DNA of 64,000 nucleotides from Actinomycetes bacterium (GTDB taxonomy: Bacteria > Actinomycetota > Actinomycetes > Nanopelagicales > Nanopelagicaceae), in NCBI GenBank assembly GCA_947383695.1, contig OX376642.1, positions 496,001-560,000 on the forward strand. Direction: 5' to 3'. This document shows, piece by piece, positions 18,892-30,764 of the stretch. The notes under the pieces were generated by a model. That model did no database searches. It saw nothing but the letters and a program-made list of their open reading frames with translations, and had not been told where the DNA came from. The position numbers and the translations under genes were made by a program. The first letter of the stretch is position 1. Each line of letters begins with the position of its first letter.

Positions 18892-18907
18892 TTGTTTGGG
18901 TTACACT
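18878..18907 (+). promoter_or_regulatory. Predicted promoter of the rimP-nusA-infB operon
   Basis: TTGATA (18878-18883) and TACACT (18902-18907) are separated by 18 nt, one of the few places in the window with a recognisable -35. The predicted start near 18914 leaves a short leader with AGAAAGAAGAG before the rimP GTG. Confidence 0.5.
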
Positions 18908-18938
18908 TACGCCACAACTTAATAGAAAGAAGAGATTT

Positions 18939-19409
18939 GTGGCCCTTAAAGATTCAATCGCCGATTTAATCCGCCCTGCTGTTGAAAGCGCAGGCTTCTT
19001 TCTAGAGGATGTTTTCACAAGTAATCCTGGCAATCACCGAATCGTTACCTGCATGGTGGATGGATTAAAGCCGTTAAGCCTGGATGAGGTTACGGTCGTA
19101 AGCCGTGAAATCTCTGCAATTTTAGATGAATCACCTTTGCTCACAGAAGCTTTTACATTAGAAGTGACATCGCCCGGAATTGAACGCCCTTTAACTCTGC
19201 CACGCCACTGGACTAAGAACTTAACTCGAATTGTAAAAGTTACCTTGATGGATGAGACCGAAGTTTCTGGTCGTCTTACAGAGTTTGATGAAGTTCGTGC
19301 GGTACTCATTGAAAACATTAAGGGTCGCATGAAGACTCACGAAGTTAATTTTGCAGATATTAAGAAGGCTCAAGTCGAGATCGAATTCAATCGTAAGGAT
19401 GAGATCTAA
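18939..19409 (+). CDS. rimP: Ribosome maturation factor RimP
   Basis: 156-residue 30S assembly factor. The N-terminal alpha/beta domain carries VTSPGIERPLTLP near residue 80, the family hallmark, followed by the SH3-like C-terminal domain. GTG 18939 is preceded by a purine-rich AGAAAGAAGAG. The stop codon overlaps the nusA ATG by one base, the usual rimP-nusA pairing. Confidence 0.93.
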   Translation: MALKDSIADLIRPAVESAGFFLEDVFTSNPGNHRIVTCMVDGLKPLSLDEVTVVSREISAILDESPLLTEAFTLEVTSPGIERPLTLPRHWTKNLTRIVKVTLMDETEVSGRLTEFDEVRAVLIENIKGRMKTHEVNFADIKKAQVEIEFNRKDEI

Positions 19410-20401
19410 TGCATGTAGAGATGTCAGCGCTTGCCGCCTTAACCACAGAAAAAGACATTCCGCTTGAAGAGCTTATTTATGCAATCGAAGTTGCTGTACT
19501 AGGTGCCTATAACCAGACCGATACCGCAAAGCGTCATGCCAGAGCGCACCTAGATCGTGAGACCGGTGAAATTCAAATCCTGGTACCAATTTTTGGAGAA
19601 GATGGAACTCGCATTAGCGAAGAGGTTGATTCACCTGACGGATTTTCTCGTGTTGCCACTTCAACTGCGCGACAGATTATTAAGTTAAAGATGCGCGAAA
19701 CCAATGATGCAGAAATCGTTGGCGAGTTCACCGCATCTGTCGGAGATGTTATCTCTGGTGTCGTACAACAAGGTCGAGATCCAAAGATGATTAACGTCAA
19801 CCTTGGTCGAGTAGAAGGCCGTATTCCGCCTCAGGAACAAGTTCCTGGCGAGGTGTACAACCATGGCGATCGTATTAAGTGTTTTGTTGTCGAAGTAAAG
19901 CAAGGGCTTAAGGGTCCAGAAATCATGTTGTCACGTTCTCACCCTGCACTTGTTAAACAACTCTTTGCCTTTGAGGTTCCAGAAATCAATGATCGAATCG
20001 TTGAGATCATGGCGGTTGCACGAGAAGCAGGTCACCGCACCAAACTTGCAGTAAAAACACATCGCGTAGGAGTTAGCCCTAAGGGTTCATTGATCGGTCC
20101 AATGGGATCTCGTGCACGTGCGGTAATGGATGAGCTGCATGGTGAAAAGATTGACATCGTTGATTGGTCTGAAGATCCTGCAGAGTTTGTCGCTGCAGCA
20201 CTTGCTCCTGCAAAGGTAAGCAAAGTTGAAATCACAGATCTAGCCACACGCAGCGCAAAGGTGACAGTTCCTGATTACCAGCTTTCATTGGCGATTGGTA
20301 AGGATGGGCAGAACGCTCGCCTCGCAGCACGTCTAACTGGATGGCGTATTGATATCCATCCAGATACCGTTGAAAGCACGCCTGCAGACTCGTCATTATG
20401 A
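19409..20401 (+). CDS. nusA: Transcription termination/antitermination factor NusA
   Basis: 330-residue RNA-polymerase-binding factor. N-terminal domain to about residue 105, an S1 domain (GDVISGVVQQGRDPKMINVNLG), then two KH domains with MGSRARAVMDELHGEKIDIV and LAIGKDGQNARLAARLTGWRIDI, here cited in parts: GSRARAVMDEL and IGKDGQNARLA. It lacks the acidic C-terminal repeats of E. coli NusA, as is normal in actinobacteria. ATGA overlap with ylxR. Confidence 0.95.
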   Translation: MHVEMSALAALTTEKDIPLEELIYAIEVAVLGAYNQTDTAKRHARAHLDRETGEIQILVPIFGEDGTRISEEVDSPDGFSRVATSTARQIIKLKMRETNDAEIVGEFTASVGDVISGVVQQGRDPKMINVNLGRVEGRIPPQEQVPGEVYNHGDRIKCFVVEVKQGLKGPEIMLSRSHPALVKQLFAFEVPEINDRIVEIMAVAREAGHRTKLAVKTHRVGVSPKGSLIGPMGSRARAVMDELHGEKIDIVDWSEDPAEFVAAALAPAKVSKVEITDLATRSAKVTVPDYQLSLAIGKDGQNARLAARLTGWRIDIHPDTVESTPADSSL

Positions 20402-20706
20402 GAAGTAAGCAAGGCTCGGATACCATTAAGCCGTTGGATTTAACCCTTCCTGTTCGCAGCTGTATTGGCTGCCGCAAGAGGGCAAATCCTTCAGCATTAA
20501 TTCGAGTGGTCTTGGTTGATGGAAAAGTAATTCCAGATCTCAAGGGTGGCGCAGCAGGTCGCGGCGCTTGGCTCCACAAGAAATGTGCAGAAGGTGCGAT
20601 TAGTCGAGGAGCTTTTGTTTTTGCCTTTAAAACAAATAAGGCGCAGACAGAAGCGGTCGATGTATCGGAACTTCAGCAGTACTTACTAACAAACGAATGG
20701 ATATGA
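20398..20706 (+). CDS. ylxR: YlxR-family RNA-binding protein (DUF448)
   Basis: 102-residue protein of the YlxR/RnpM family, found between nusA and infB in many bacteria. The hallmark CIGCRKRANPSALIRVV and GRGAWLHKKC are present. In Firmicutes the family has been linked to RNase P; that role is not testable from this sequence. ATG overlaps the nusA stop. Confidence 0.9.
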   Translation: MRSKQGSDTIKPLDLTLPVRSCIGCRKRANPSALIRVVLVDGKVIPDLKGGAAGRGAWLHKKCAEGAISRGAFVFAFKTNKAQTEAVDVSELQQYLLTNEWI

Positions 20707-20762
20707 AAGTTATGAAACTCAAATGAGCTCGTTAGAACTATGAGGTCGTTCAACTAAGGCTT

Positions 20763-20777
20763 GCATTTGAGAAATGC
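20763..20777 (+). promoter_or_regulatory. Small hairpin before infB
   Basis: GCATTT-GAG-AAATGC (6 bp, 3-nt loop) lies between ylxR and infB, 11 nt ahead of the infB AGGAG. No U-tract follows, so it is not a terminator. It may stabilise or tune translation of infB. Confidence 0.35.
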
Positions 20778-20796
20778 GGGCCAAGACAGGAGAAAT

Positions 20797-23511
20797 GTGT
20801 CAAAGGTCCGCGTACATGAGTTGGCAAAACAACTCGGTATGGAGAGCAAGGTTGTCCTTGCAAAACTCCAAGAAATGGGCGAGTTTGTTCGCTCCGCATC
20901 ATCAACAGTAGAAGCGCCAGTAGTGCGCAAGCTGATCGAAATGTATCCCGATGCAAAACCGGTCGAGGAGAAGAAGCCTGTCAAAAAGGCTGCAGCTAAG
21001 AAAGCAGCTGCAAAGCCAAAGGGCGAGGTCAGCGCAGAGCAGGCAGCGGAGTTAGCTGCTGAACTTGGTGTCGATATTGAAGCGCTCAAACTTGAGCAAG
21101 CTAAGTCGATTGCTAATAAGGAAGAGGCTGCAAAGCATGAGGCTGCAGAGCGTGCAGCTGAAAACGCTGGAACTCCAGCACCTTCGGAGTCAACACCAAC
21201 ATCAAAGCCATCGGCTCCAGCACCACGACCTGGCAACAATCCATTTTCAACTGGTGGAGCAGTTCCACGCCCACCACGTCCAGGTAACAATCCATTTTCA
21301 ACTGGTGGCGCAGTACCGCGTCCACCACAACGTCCTGCAGGTGGACAAGGAAGTGGCGCACCGCGACCAGGAATGGCCGGTTCACGTCCAGGTTCTGTTC
21401 GTCCAGGTTTTGCTGCACGTCCCGGTGCACCGCGTCCTGCCGGTGGTGGATTTACTCCACGTCCAGGCGGATCATCTGCACCATCATCTTCATCTCCATA
21501 CAAATCAAATACACCAGGAGCTGGTGCACCAAGTGGTGGTCCACAGCGTCCAGGTGGCGGTCGTCCACCACAACGTGGTGGCGCAGGTGGAGCATTTGGA
21601 AAGAATGCAAGTAAGAAGTCAGGACGTAAACAAAAGTCTCGTAAGGCGTTACGCGATGAGTTCGACAATATGCAGGCACCACAACTTGGTGGCGCAGTTG
21701 TTCCTCATGGTGATGGCAAGACTCCAGTTCGCATGCGTCGTGGAGCCTCTTTGGCAGATTTCGCAGACAAGATTGGTGCAGATCCAGCAGCATTAGTAGC
21801 AGCGCTATTCCACTTAGGTGAAATGGTTACTGCAACACAATCTGTTGATGCCGATACCTTTGAAATTCTTGGTGTTCAACTGGGTTATGACATTCAAATT
21901 GTTAGCCCAGAAGATGAAGACCGCGAATTGCTACAAGATTTCGATATCGATCTTGCAGGTGAGTTAACTGATGTGGATCAAGATTCACTGGTTGCACGTC
22001 CTCCAGTTGTAACTGTTATGGGTCACGTCGATCACGGTAAGACATCACTTCTGGATGCGATTCGTAAATCAGAGGTCATGAAGGGTGAGGCTGGCGGAAT
22101 TACACAGCACATCGGTGCGTACCAAATTCACCATGATCATGATGGAACTAACCGCGCAATTACATTTATCGATACACCTGGTCACGAGGCGTTTACCGCT
22201 ATGCGTGCACGTGGTGCGAAGGTAACTGATATCGCTGTTCTGGTTGTTGCTGCAGATGATGGAATCATGCCTCAGACGATTGAAGCGTTAAACCATGCTC
22301 AGGCTGCTGATGTTCCAATCGTTGTAGCTGTTAACAAGGTTGATAAGGAAGGCGCAAACCCAGACAAGGTTCGCCAGCAATTAACTGAGTACAACTTGAT
22401 CGCTGAAGAGTACGGCGGCGAGACAATATTTGTTGATGTTTCAGCAAAGTCTGGAATTGGTATCGATCAGTTGATCGATTCAATTCTTCTAACGGCAGAT
22501 GCTGCAATCGATCTTCGCGCAATCGCTAATGATGATGCTCGTGGTGTTGCTATTGAAGCTCACCTCGACCGTGGTCGTGGCCCAGTTGCAACTGTTCTTG
22601 TACAACGCGGAACATTAAAGATCGGTGATGCAATCGTTGCCGGAAGTGCATTTGGTCGCGTTCGTGCGATGTTGGATGAGAATGGTGACAATGTTGAAAC
22701 CGCTGGACCATCACGTCCAGTTCAGGTACTCGGATTTACATCTGTACCAAGTGCAGGCGATACCTTCCTTGTTGCTGATGAAGACCGTACCGCGCGTCAG
22801 ATCGCTGAAAAGCGTCAGGCAGCTGAGCGAAATGCTCAACTCGCTAAGGCTCGCAAGAAGGTTTCACTTGAAGACTTCATGGAGCAATCCAAGATTTCTA
22901 CACTTAACCTGATCCTTAAGGGTGACGTATCTGGTTCTGTTGAAGCGCTCGAAGATGCGTTGATGCAACTAGATGTTGGCGCTGAAGTTGATCTTCGCGT
23001 TATTCACCGTGGTGTTGGTGCAATTACCAAGAGCGATATCACCTTGGCATCGGCTTCAACTGCAGTTGTGATCGGCTTTAACGTTAAGCCAGAACCACAA
23101 ACTGCGATCTACGCAGATCAAGAGGGCGTCGAAGTTCGCTTCTACTCAGTTATTTACAACGCAATTGAAGAGATTGAAATGTCTCTCAAGGGCTTGCTCA
23201 AGCCTGAGTACGAAGAAGCGATCATCGGTACCGCTGAAGTTCGTGAGATCTTCAAGTCATCTAAGGCTGGAAACATCGCAGGTTCTGTCGTTAAGGATGG
23301 AATTATCCGTCGTAACGCTAAGGCAAGAATCTTGCGTAATGGCGCTGTCTTGGTTGATAACCTCACCATTGATTCGCTCAAGCGCTTCAAGGATGATGCC
23401 ACCGAAGTCCGTGAAGGATTTGAGTGCGGCATTGGCCTTGGAAACATGAAGGAGATCGCACCAGGCGACATCGTTCAGTGTTTCGAGATGCGCGAGAAAA
23501 AGCGAGCATAA
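20797..23511 (+). CDS. infB: Translation initiation factor IF-2
   Basis: 904-residue GTPase that brings initiator tRNA to the 30S subunit. The N-terminal IF2-N domain ([21 protein letters not shown]) is followed by a Lys/Ala stretch and a long Pro/Gly/Arg-rich linker to about residue 270, a second IF2-N domain, then the G domain: GHVDHGKT at about 409-416, DTPGHEA, NKVDKE. Domains II-IV follow. GTG 20797 is chosen from AGGAG 4 nt upstream and the family N terminus; the frame is open further upstream. The linker carries a 17-residue tandem repeat. Confidence 0.97.
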   Translation: MSKVRVHELAKQLGMESKVVLAKLQEMGEFVRSASSTVEAPVVRKLIEMYPDAKPVEEKKPVKKAAAKKAAAKPKGEVSAEQAAELAAELGVDIEALKLEQAKSIANKEEAAKHEAAERAAENAGTPAPSESTPTSKPSAPAPRPGNNPFSTGGAVPRPPRPGNNPFSTGGAVPRPPQRPAGGQGSGAPRPGMAGSRPGSVRPGFAARPGAPRPAGGGFTPRPGGSSAPSSSSPYKSNTPGAGAPSGGPQRPGGGRPPQRGGAGGAFGKNASKKSGRKQKSRKALRDEFDNMQAPQLGGAVVPHGDGKTPVRMRRGASLADFADKIGADPAALVAALFHLGEMVTATQSVDADTFEILGVQLGYDIQIVSPEDEDRELLQDFDIDLAGELTDVDQDSLVARPPVVTVMGHVDHGKTSLLDAIRKSEVMKGEAGGITQHIGAYQIHHDHDGTNRAITFIDTPGHEAFTAMRARGAKVTDIAVLVVAADDGIMPQTIEALNHAQAADVPIVVAVNKVDKEGANPDKVRQQLTEYNLIAEEYGGETIFVDVSAKSGIGIDQLIDSILLTADAAIDLRAIANDDARGVAIEAHLDRGRGPVATVLVQRGTLKIGDAIVAGSAFGRVRAMLDENGDNVETAGPSRPVQVLGFTSVPSAGDTFLVADEDRTARQIAEKRQAAERNAQLAKARKKVSLEDFMEQSKISTLNLILKGDVSGSVEALEDALMQLDVGAEVDLRVIHRGVGAITKSDITLASASTAVVIGFNVKPEPQTAIYADQEGVEVRFYSVIYNAIEEIEMSLKGLLKPEYEEAIIGTAEVREIFKSSKAGNIAGSVVKDGIIRRNAKARILRNGAVLVDNLTIDSLKRFKDDATEVREGFECGIGLGNMKEIAPGDIVQCFEMREKKRA
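21226..21327 (+). repeat. Two tandem 51-bp units in infB (17-residue repeat)
   Basis: Units 21226-21276 and 21277-21327 each encode [17 protein letters not shown]. Protein copies are identical; the DNA copies differ by a few synonymous changes, so the duplication is not brand new. It lies in the disordered linker, where length changes are tolerated. Confidence 0.9.
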
Positions 23512-23514
23512 GCA

Positions 23515-23946
23515 ATGGGTCAATCACATCGCACACTAAAGGTTGCCGACCGCATCAAAGTGGTAGTTGCAAACTTGCTTGAGACAAAGATTAAGGATCC
23601 ACGTCTTGGGTTTGTAACTGTTACTGATGCGCGCGTGACTGGCGATCTTCAACAAGCCTCAATCTTCTATACCGTTCTTGGTGATCTCGATGAGCGTGCT
23701 GCAACAGCGGCCGCTCTCGAGAGCGCTAAGGGTGCCATTAGATCTGCATTGGGTCGCGAACTAGGACTTCGTATTACTCCTAGCATCGAATTTTTTGAGG
23801 ATGGATTACCAGAGAGCGCAAAAGCTTTAGATTCATTGCTGGAAAAGGTTCATGAGCAGGATGCCCAAGTAGCTGCACTTCGCAAGAATGCGCAATACGC
23901 CGGGGGAGAAGATCCTTACAAAGCTCCACGTGTTATTGAAGAGTAG
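23515..23946 (+). CDS. rbfA: 30S ribosome-binding factor A
   Basis: 143-residue KH-like 30S maturation factor. [32 protein letters not shown] (cited by [18 protein letters not shown]) and [18 protein letters not shown] fit the family. The C-terminal extension after about residue 115 is poorly conserved. ATG 23515 comes 3 nt after the infB stop, within the nusA-infB operon. Confidence 0.94.
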   Translation: MGQSHRTLKVADRIKVVVANLLETKIKDPRLGFVTVTDARVTGDLQQASIFYTVLGDLDERAATAAALESAKGAIRSALGRELGLRITPSIEFFEDGLPESAKALDSLLEKVHEQDAQVAALRKNAQYAGGEDPYKAPRVIEE

Positions 23947-23948
23947 TT

Positions 23949-24839
23949 GTGACCCAAAAAATCGGCGAGCATGGATTTCTGGTTGTAGATAAAGAACCAG
24001 GTATGACAAGCCACGATGTGGTTGCCATTGCACGAAGAGCTCTTGGAACACGAAAAGTCGGCCATGCTGGAACCTTAGATCCCATGGCTACAGGTGTTTT
24101 AGTACTTGGATTTAACAATGGAACCCGTTTGTTGCAGTACATCACCGACGGCGACAAGAATTATCAAGCAACGGTTGTTCTGGGTGTCTCGACTATCACC
24201 GATGATTTTGAGGGTGAAGTAATCGCCACTGCTGATGCATCAGCAATCACCGATGAACAAATCAATGCAGAACTCGACACAATGCGTGGAACATTTATGC
24301 AGCGCCCAAGCTCTGTGTCAGCTGTCAAAGTCGATGGTGAACGTGCATATGATCGAGTGCGATCTGGCGAAACCGTTGTTCTGGCATCTCGCGAGGTCAC
24401 AATTTCGCAATTGGATATTGTGGAGATCCGTCGTATTGAAAAAAGAGTAGAAATTGATATTGAAGTCACTTGTTCGGCGGGCACTTATATTCGAGCAATC
24501 GCGCGTGATTGCGGAGATACGCTCAAAGTCGGGGGACACCTTTCAGCGTTGCGCCGTACTCGAGTAGCAGGATTTACTACAACCGGTGCCGCATCCATTG
24601 CAGCGTTAAAGAGTGCCGAGTTTTCTACATTAGATCTAGCAGATGTTGCACGAGCCACCTTTCCAGTACGTGAGATTGCATTGGATGAAAAGCTCGAGCT
24701 CTCATTTGGTAGAACTCTTGCAGCAAATCCTGCAGATGGGATTTATGCGGGTATTTCACCTGCGAATGAGTTAATCGCACTCTTGAGCAATGTTGATGGA
24801 AAAGCCAAACCGATCGCTGTATTCGCGGCAGCGCATTGA
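23949..24839 (+). CDS. truB: tRNA pseudouridine-55 synthase
   Basis: 296-residue enzyme that makes pseudouridine 55 in the T-loop of tRNAs. DKEPGMTSHDVV, the catalytic GHAGTLDPMATG (Asp in TLDP), KNYQATVVLGVSTITDD and the SCSAGTY-type motif (TCSAGTYIRAIARD) are present, with a PUA-like C-terminal part. GTG start 2 nt after the rbfA stop. Confidence 0.95.
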   Translation: MTQKIGEHGFLVVDKEPGMTSHDVVAIARRALGTRKVGHAGTLDPMATGVLVLGFNNGTRLLQYITDGDKNYQATVVLGVSTITDDFEGEVIATADASAITDEQINAELDTMRGTFMQRPSSVSAVKVDGERAYDRVRSGETVVLASREVTISQLDIVEIRRIEKRVEIDIEVTCSAGTYIRAIARDCGDTLKVGGHLSALRRTRVAGFTTTGAASIAALKSAEFSTLDLADVARATFPVREIALDEKLELSFGRTLAANPADGIYAGISPANELIALLSNVDGKAKPIAVFAAAH

Positions 24840-24845
24840 TTCTGA

Positions 24846-24851
24846 GATAAT
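24846..24851 (+). promoter_or_regulatory. Predicted -10 box of a leaderless ribF mRNA
   Basis: GATAAT ends 6 nt before ATG 24858 in the 18-nt gap after truB. No Shine-Dalgarno sequence is present before the ATG. Confidence 0.5.
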
Positions 24852-24857
24852 GAGCGC

Positions 24858-25730
24858 ATGAGCATCGTTGTAATAGGAAATTTTGATGGAGTCCATAAAG
24901 GACACCAGCAGATCCTTAACCGCGCCAAGGCGCTAGCAGGCGATGAGAAGATAGTTGCATTGACCTTTGATCCTCATCCTGTTTCAGTTTTTGCTCCCGA
25001 AAGAGCCCCTTCGCTTTTGACAATCTTGAGCGACAAAATTGAGTTGTTAAAGATCCACAACGCAGATCAAGTAGCGGTTATTAAGTTCACTAAAGAGTTT
25101 GCAGCGATGGCCCCAGAGGATTTCGTTAACAAGGTTTTGGTTGAACAGCTCAAAGCATCGACCGTGATCGTGGGGGCTAACTTCACATATGGATTTAAGG
25201 CTGCGGGCAATGTTGAATCACTGAGCAAGCACACAGAGTTTGAAACCGTTGTTTTAGATTTGCAGGCAGATAATGATGAAAGCATTTCATCCACCAGAAT
25301 TCGAAAAGCAATCGTTGAAGGAAATGTTGAAGCTGCCCGAGAAATGTTGACCCGCCCACATCGCTTAGATGGAATCGTTGTTCATGGCGAAAAGCGAGGT
25401 CGTGAAATTGGATATCCAACTGCAAACCTTGGAAATATTGATGGCCAAACAATTCCGGCAGATGGTGTTTACGCTGGTTGGTTAACTGTCGGAATTGATC
25501 GTTGGCCAGCTGCGATTTCGATTGGAACAAACCCAACATTTGAAGGTGTACGTGGCCGACAGGTTGAGGCTTATGCATTGGATCAAGTTGGATTAGATCT
25601 TTATACAAAGGCGGCAACTATCGAGTTTGGATGGCGTCTGCGCGATACATTGAAATTTGATGGTCTAGATCCACTATTGGAGCAGATGGCAAAGGATTGC
25701 CAAGAGGCCCGTCGATTGACCGAGCTGTAA
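24858..25730 (+). CDS. ribF: Bifunctional riboflavin kinase/FAD synthetase
   Basis: 290-residue enzyme making FMN then FAD. N-terminal adenylyltransferase domain: GNFDGVHKGHQQIL, TFDPHPVSVF, ISSTRIRKAI. C-terminal flavokinase domain: GREIGYPTANLG, PADGVYAGWLTV, TIEFGWRLRDTLKFDGLDPLLEQM (cited by FGWRLRDTLKF). Start ATG 24858 fits a leaderless mRNA and gives the normal N terminus. truB-ribF-rpsO is a conserved order. Confidence 0.95.
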   Translation: MSIVVIGNFDGVHKGHQQILNRAKALAGDEKIVALTFDPHPVSVFAPERAPSLLTILSDKIELLKIHNADQVAVIKFTKEFAAMAPEDFVNKVLVEQLKASTVIVGANFTYGFKAAGNVESLSKHTEFETVVLDLQADNDESISSTRIRKAIVEGNVEAAREMLTRPHRLDGIVVHGEKRGREIGYPTANLGNIDGQTIPADGVYAGWLTVGIDRWPAAISIGTNPTFEGVRGRQVEAYALDQVGLDLYTKAATIEFGWRLRDTLKFDGLDPLLEQMAKDCQEARRLTEL

Positions 25731-25739
25731 GCGGGGATT

Positions 25740-25858
25740 TTGACCCGATTTCAGGTATATCGAGCCTGACTGTTACCCTTGCCCTTCAATCGAGTTAGCG
25801 AGTTTCTCGTGAGTCAAACCGAGAAGCCCTCGTGCTCAGTACATAAGGAGAACAAGAA
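25740..25858 (+). promoter_or_regulatory. Promoter and structured leader of rpsO
   Basis: TTGACC (25740-25745) pairs with GAGCCT (25762-25767) at 16 nt; an alternative is an extended -10, TGT plus TACCCT (25774-25779). The leader then holds CGAG three times and CTCG twice, allowing exclusive foldings: CGAG 25799-25802 with CTCG 25806-25809, or TTCTCG 25804-25809 with CGAGAA 25820-25825, or CGAG 25820-25823 with CTCG 25829-25832. AAGGAG follows. Such competing stems resemble S15 autoregulatory leaders known in several phyla; S15 binding here is inferred. Confidence 0.5.
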
Positions 25859-26128
25859 ATGGCATTAACACCAGAAGTAAAGAAGGAAATCATTGCTCAG
25901 TACGGTTCTACCCCTACTGACACAGGATCACCTGAAGCACAGGTAGCGCTACTTTCAAAGAGAATTGATCAGATCACTGATCACTTGAAGGCTAACCCAC
26001 ATGATCACCACAACCGTCGTGGTCTTTTGTTGTTAGTTGGTCGTCGTCGTCGCATCCTTCAATACCTAGCGAAGACAGATATCAACCGTTACCGCGCAAT
26101 TATCGAAAAACTCGGTATTCGCCGCTAA
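25859..26128 (+). CDS. rpsO: Small-subunit ribosomal protein uS15
   Basis: 89-residue S15, a primary binder of the 16S rRNA central domain. [17 protein letters not shown] and the basic [22 protein letters not shown] segment (cited by [13 protein letters not shown]) are diagnostic. ATAAGGAG precedes ATG 25859. pnp lies downstream, as in most bacteria. Confidence 0.98.
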   Translation: MALTPEVKKEIIAQYGSTPTDTGSPEAQVALLSKRIDQITDHLKANPHDHHNRRGLLLLVGRRRRILQYLAKTDINRYRAIIEKLGIRR

Positions 26129-26140
26129 TTAAGTACAACC

Positions 26141-26260
26141 AATCTGCCGTAGAGCGATGGTCCTCGGTAGTGGTTTCCGCGCTTGAATACTTGCGCGTGA
26201 ACTTCGATCGAAGATTCATTCTCTCGGCAGATTAAAAACTCAACAATTCTGTTGTGTTTT
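26141..26260 (+). promoter_or_regulatory. Structured rpsO-pnp intergenic RNA
   Basis: AATCTGCCG.AGAG (26141-26154) pairs with CTCT.CGGCAGATT (26221-26233), 13 bp with one bulged T. It encloses CGCGC/GCGCG (26178-26182/26193-26197) and a TGAACTTC/GAAG.TTCA hairpin with a GATC loop (26198-26218). A second, separate AT-rich hairpin, AAAAC.CAACA/TGTTG.GTTTT, spans 26235-26260. AGAGGAGG of pnp comes next. Elsewhere this spacer is an RNase III processing site controlling pnp; here that is inferred. Confidence 0.6.
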
Positions 26261-26282
26261 CAATCTACAAAGAGGAGGACCC

Positions 26283-28484
26283 ATGGAGGGTCAAGAGGTT
26301 CAGTCAGCCGTTGCAGTTATTGATAACGGAAAATTCGGAAAACGAGAGATTCGTTTTGAAACAGGTCGCCTAGCGCGCCAAGCAGCTGGAGCTGCAGCTG
26401 TTTATCTAGATGATCAAACAATGATCTTCTCAGCGACAACAGCATCAAAAACTCCAAAGGATCAATTTGATTTCTTTCCTTTAACAGTCGATGTTGAAGA
26501 GAAGATGTATGCAGTTGGTCGTATTCCAGGATCATTCTTCCGTCGTGAAGGTCGTCCATCAGAGGATGCAATTCTTACCTGTCGTTTGATCGACCGCCCA
26601 TTGCGTCCATCATTCGTAAAGGGACTTCGTAATGAAGTTCAGATCGTTGTGACAGTTATGGCACTCGATCCAGATCACATGTATGACGTTATTGCGATCA
26701 ACGCAGCATCAATGTCGACACAGCTTGCAGGTCTTCCATTTTCTGGTCCAATCGGTGGCGTTCGCGTTGCTTTGATTGATGGTCAGTGGGTTGCATTCCC
26801 TAATCACTCACAGGTTGCAAATGCAGTCTTTGACATGGTTGTTGCAGGTCGCGTAAATAAGGATGATGTTGCAATCATGATGGTTGAAGCAGAAGCTACA
26901 GAGCGCACAATTGAATTGATCAAGGGTGGCGCACCAACGCCTACTGAAGAGGTTGTTGCACAAGGACTTGATGCGGCTAAGCCATTCATCAAGATTCTCT
27001 GTGATGCACAAGCAAAGCTTGCAAAGGTTGCCGCAAAGCCAACTGCAGAGTTCCCAGTCTTCTTGGATTACCAGGATGATGTATTTGCGGCTGTTGATAA
27101 GGCAGCTAAGGATGATCTTGCAAAAGCGCTAACAATCGTTGGTAAGCAAGAGCGCGAAACAAAGATCGATGAGATCTCTGCTTCTGTAAAGGAATCAGTA
27201 AGCGCACAATTTGAAGGACGCGAAAAGGAAGTTCCTGCAGCGTTCCGTTCATTAACTAAGAAGCTTGTACGTCAGCGTGTATTGCGCGACAAGATCCGTA
27301 TCGATGGTCGCGGTCTTCGCGATATTCGTGCGCTATCTGCAGAGGTAGAAGTTATTCCTCGCGTACACGGTTCAGCAATTTTCGAACGTGGAGAGACACA
27401 GATTCTTGGAATCACAACTCTTAACATGTTGAAGATGGAGCAGCAGCTCGATACTTTGAACCCAGAAAATCACAAGCGTTACATGCACAACTACAACTTC
27501 CCACCATATTCAACTGGTGAGACCGGTCGTGTTGGTACACCTAAGCGTCGCGAAATCGGCCACGGTGCACTTGCTGAGCGCGCATTGATTCCAGTTCTAC
27601 CAACTCGCGAAGAGTTCCCTTACGCAATCCGTCAGGTCTCTGAAGCACTTGGTTCAAATGGTTCAACATCAATGGGTTCTGTTTGTGCTTCAACACTTGC
27701 ACTATTTAATGCTGGTGTTCCACTACGCGCTCCAGTTGCAGGTATTGCAATGGGTCTTATCTCAGATGATGTCGATGGCAAGGTTGAGTACGTTGCTTTG
27801 ACAGATATCTTGGGTGCAGAAGATGCATTCGGAGATATGGACTTCAAGGTTGCCGGAACCAAGGACTTTGTTACAGCGTTACAGCTAGATACAAAGCTTG
27901 ATGGAATTCCTGCATCAGTTCTTGCTGGTGCTCTTCTTCAGGCTAAGGAAGCGCGTCTTGCGATTCTAGAAGTCATGAATGAAGCTATCGATGCTCCAGA
28001 TGAGATGAGCCCATTTGCTCCTCGCATCATCTCTGTAAAGATTCCAGTTGATCAGATCGGTGCAGTAATCGGGCCTAAGGGCAAGATTATTAACCAGATC
28101 CAAGATGAGACCGGCGCAGATATTTCTATCGAAGATGATGGAACTATTTACATCGGCGCAACTGATGGTCCATCAGCTGAAGCCGCTCGTGCACAGATCA
28201 ATGCAATTGCAAACCCACAGATGCCAGAGGTTGGCGAGCGTTACTTAGGTACCGTTGTGAAGCTTGCTGCATTTGGTGCATTCATCTCATTGATGCCAGG
28301 TAAAGATGGCTTGCTCCACGTATCTCAGATTCGCAAGATGCATGGTGGAAAGCGCATTGAAAACCTTGAAGAGGTTATGAAGGTTGGCGACAAGATCCAG
28401 GTAGAAATCGGCGAGATTGATCCAAAGGGCAAGCTTTCTTTGGTTCCTGTGCTTGAAGATGGAACAACTGGTTCAGCTGAATAA
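26283..28484 (+). CDS. pnp: Polyribonucleotide nucleotidyltransferase (PNPase)
   Basis: 733-residue 3'-5' phosphorolytic exoribonuclease. Two RNase PH domains (first: [29 protein letters not shown], cited by [15 protein letters not shown]; second: [27 protein letters not shown]) flank an alpha-helical segment; KH ([19 protein letters not shown], cited by [11 protein letters not shown]) and S1 ([15 protein letters not shown]) domains close the protein. ATG 26283 follows AGAGGAGG. Works with RNase J (33417) and RNase III (57559) in RNA turnover. Confidence 0.97.
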   Translation: MEGQEVQSAVAVIDNGKFGKREIRFETGRLARQAAGAAAVYLDDQTMIFSATTASKTPKDQFDFFPLTVDVEEKMYAVGRIPGSFFRREGRPSEDAILTCRLIDRPLRPSFVKGLRNEVQIVVTVMALDPDHMYDVIAINAASMSTQLAGLPFSGPIGGVRVALIDGQWVAFPNHSQVANAVFDMVVAGRVNKDDVAIMMVEAEATERTIELIKGGAPTPTEEVVAQGLDAAKPFIKILCDAQAKLAKVAAKPTAEFPVFLDYQDDVFAAVDKAAKDDLAKALTIVGKQERETKIDEISASVKESVSAQFEGREKEVPAAFRSLTKKLVRQRVLRDKIRIDGRGLRDIRALSAEVEVIPRVHGSAIFERGETQILGITTLNMLKMEQQLDTLNPENHKRYMHNYNFPPYSTGETGRVGTPKRREIGHGALAERALIPVLPTREEFPYAIRQVSEALGSNGSTSMGSVCASTLALFNAGVPLRAPVAGIAMGLISDDVDGKVEYVALTDILGAEDAFGDMDFKVAGTKDFVTALQLDTKLDGIPASVLAGALLQAKEARLAILEVMNEAIDAPDEMSPFAPRIISVKIPVDQIGAVIGPKGKIINQIQDETGADISIEDDGTIYIGATDGPSAEAARAQINAIANPQMPEVGERYLGTVVKLAAFGAFISLMPGKDGLLHVSQIRKMHGGKRIENLEEVMKVGDKIQVEIGEIDPKGKLSLVPVLEDGTTGSAE

Positions 28485-30496
<2,012 letters not shown>

Positions 30497-30506
30497 GGAG
30501 CTAGCA

Positions 30507-30764
30507 ATGTCTAAAGATCAAATCACTATGTATGGTGCCGATTGGTGCGGAGATTGCCGCAGATCTGAGCGACTTTTAAATGAGCTTAATGTTGAATATA
30601 CAAAAATTGATACCGATGCAGATGTAACCGCTGCTGACAAGGTAATTGAAATTAATGGTGGAGCTAAGTCGATTCCAGTTATTGTTTTCTCAGACGGAAC
30701 TCACTTAACTGAGCCATCTGATAATGATCTGAAGGCAAAGCTTCAAGCTTTAGGAATTATCTAA
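30507..30764 (+). CDS. Glutaredoxin-like protein (mycoredoxin type)
   Basis: 85-residue thioredoxin-fold protein with the active-site WCGDC near residue 12-16 and the cis-Pro SIPVIVF segment. Actinobacteria lack glutathione, so the natural partner would be mycothiol, reducing mixed disulfides. ATG 30507 is preceded by TAAGGAG, whose TAA is the dapB stop. The stop codon interlocks with that of azlD on the other strand. Confidence 0.85.
   Translation: MSKDQITMYGADWCGDCRRSERLLNELNVEYTKIDTDADVTAADKVIEINGGAKSIPVIVFSDGTHLTEPSDNDLKAKLQALGII

Noticed and set aside
21226-21327. CRISPR-like direct repeats
   Set aside because: Only two in-frame coding units without spacers, inside infB.
20754-21668. 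Long reverse-strand open frame opposite infB (about 304 codons)
   Set aside because: It mirrors the Pro/Gly-rich IF-2 linker, has low-complexity Pro/Gly/Arg composition, and the forward frame is a certain gene.
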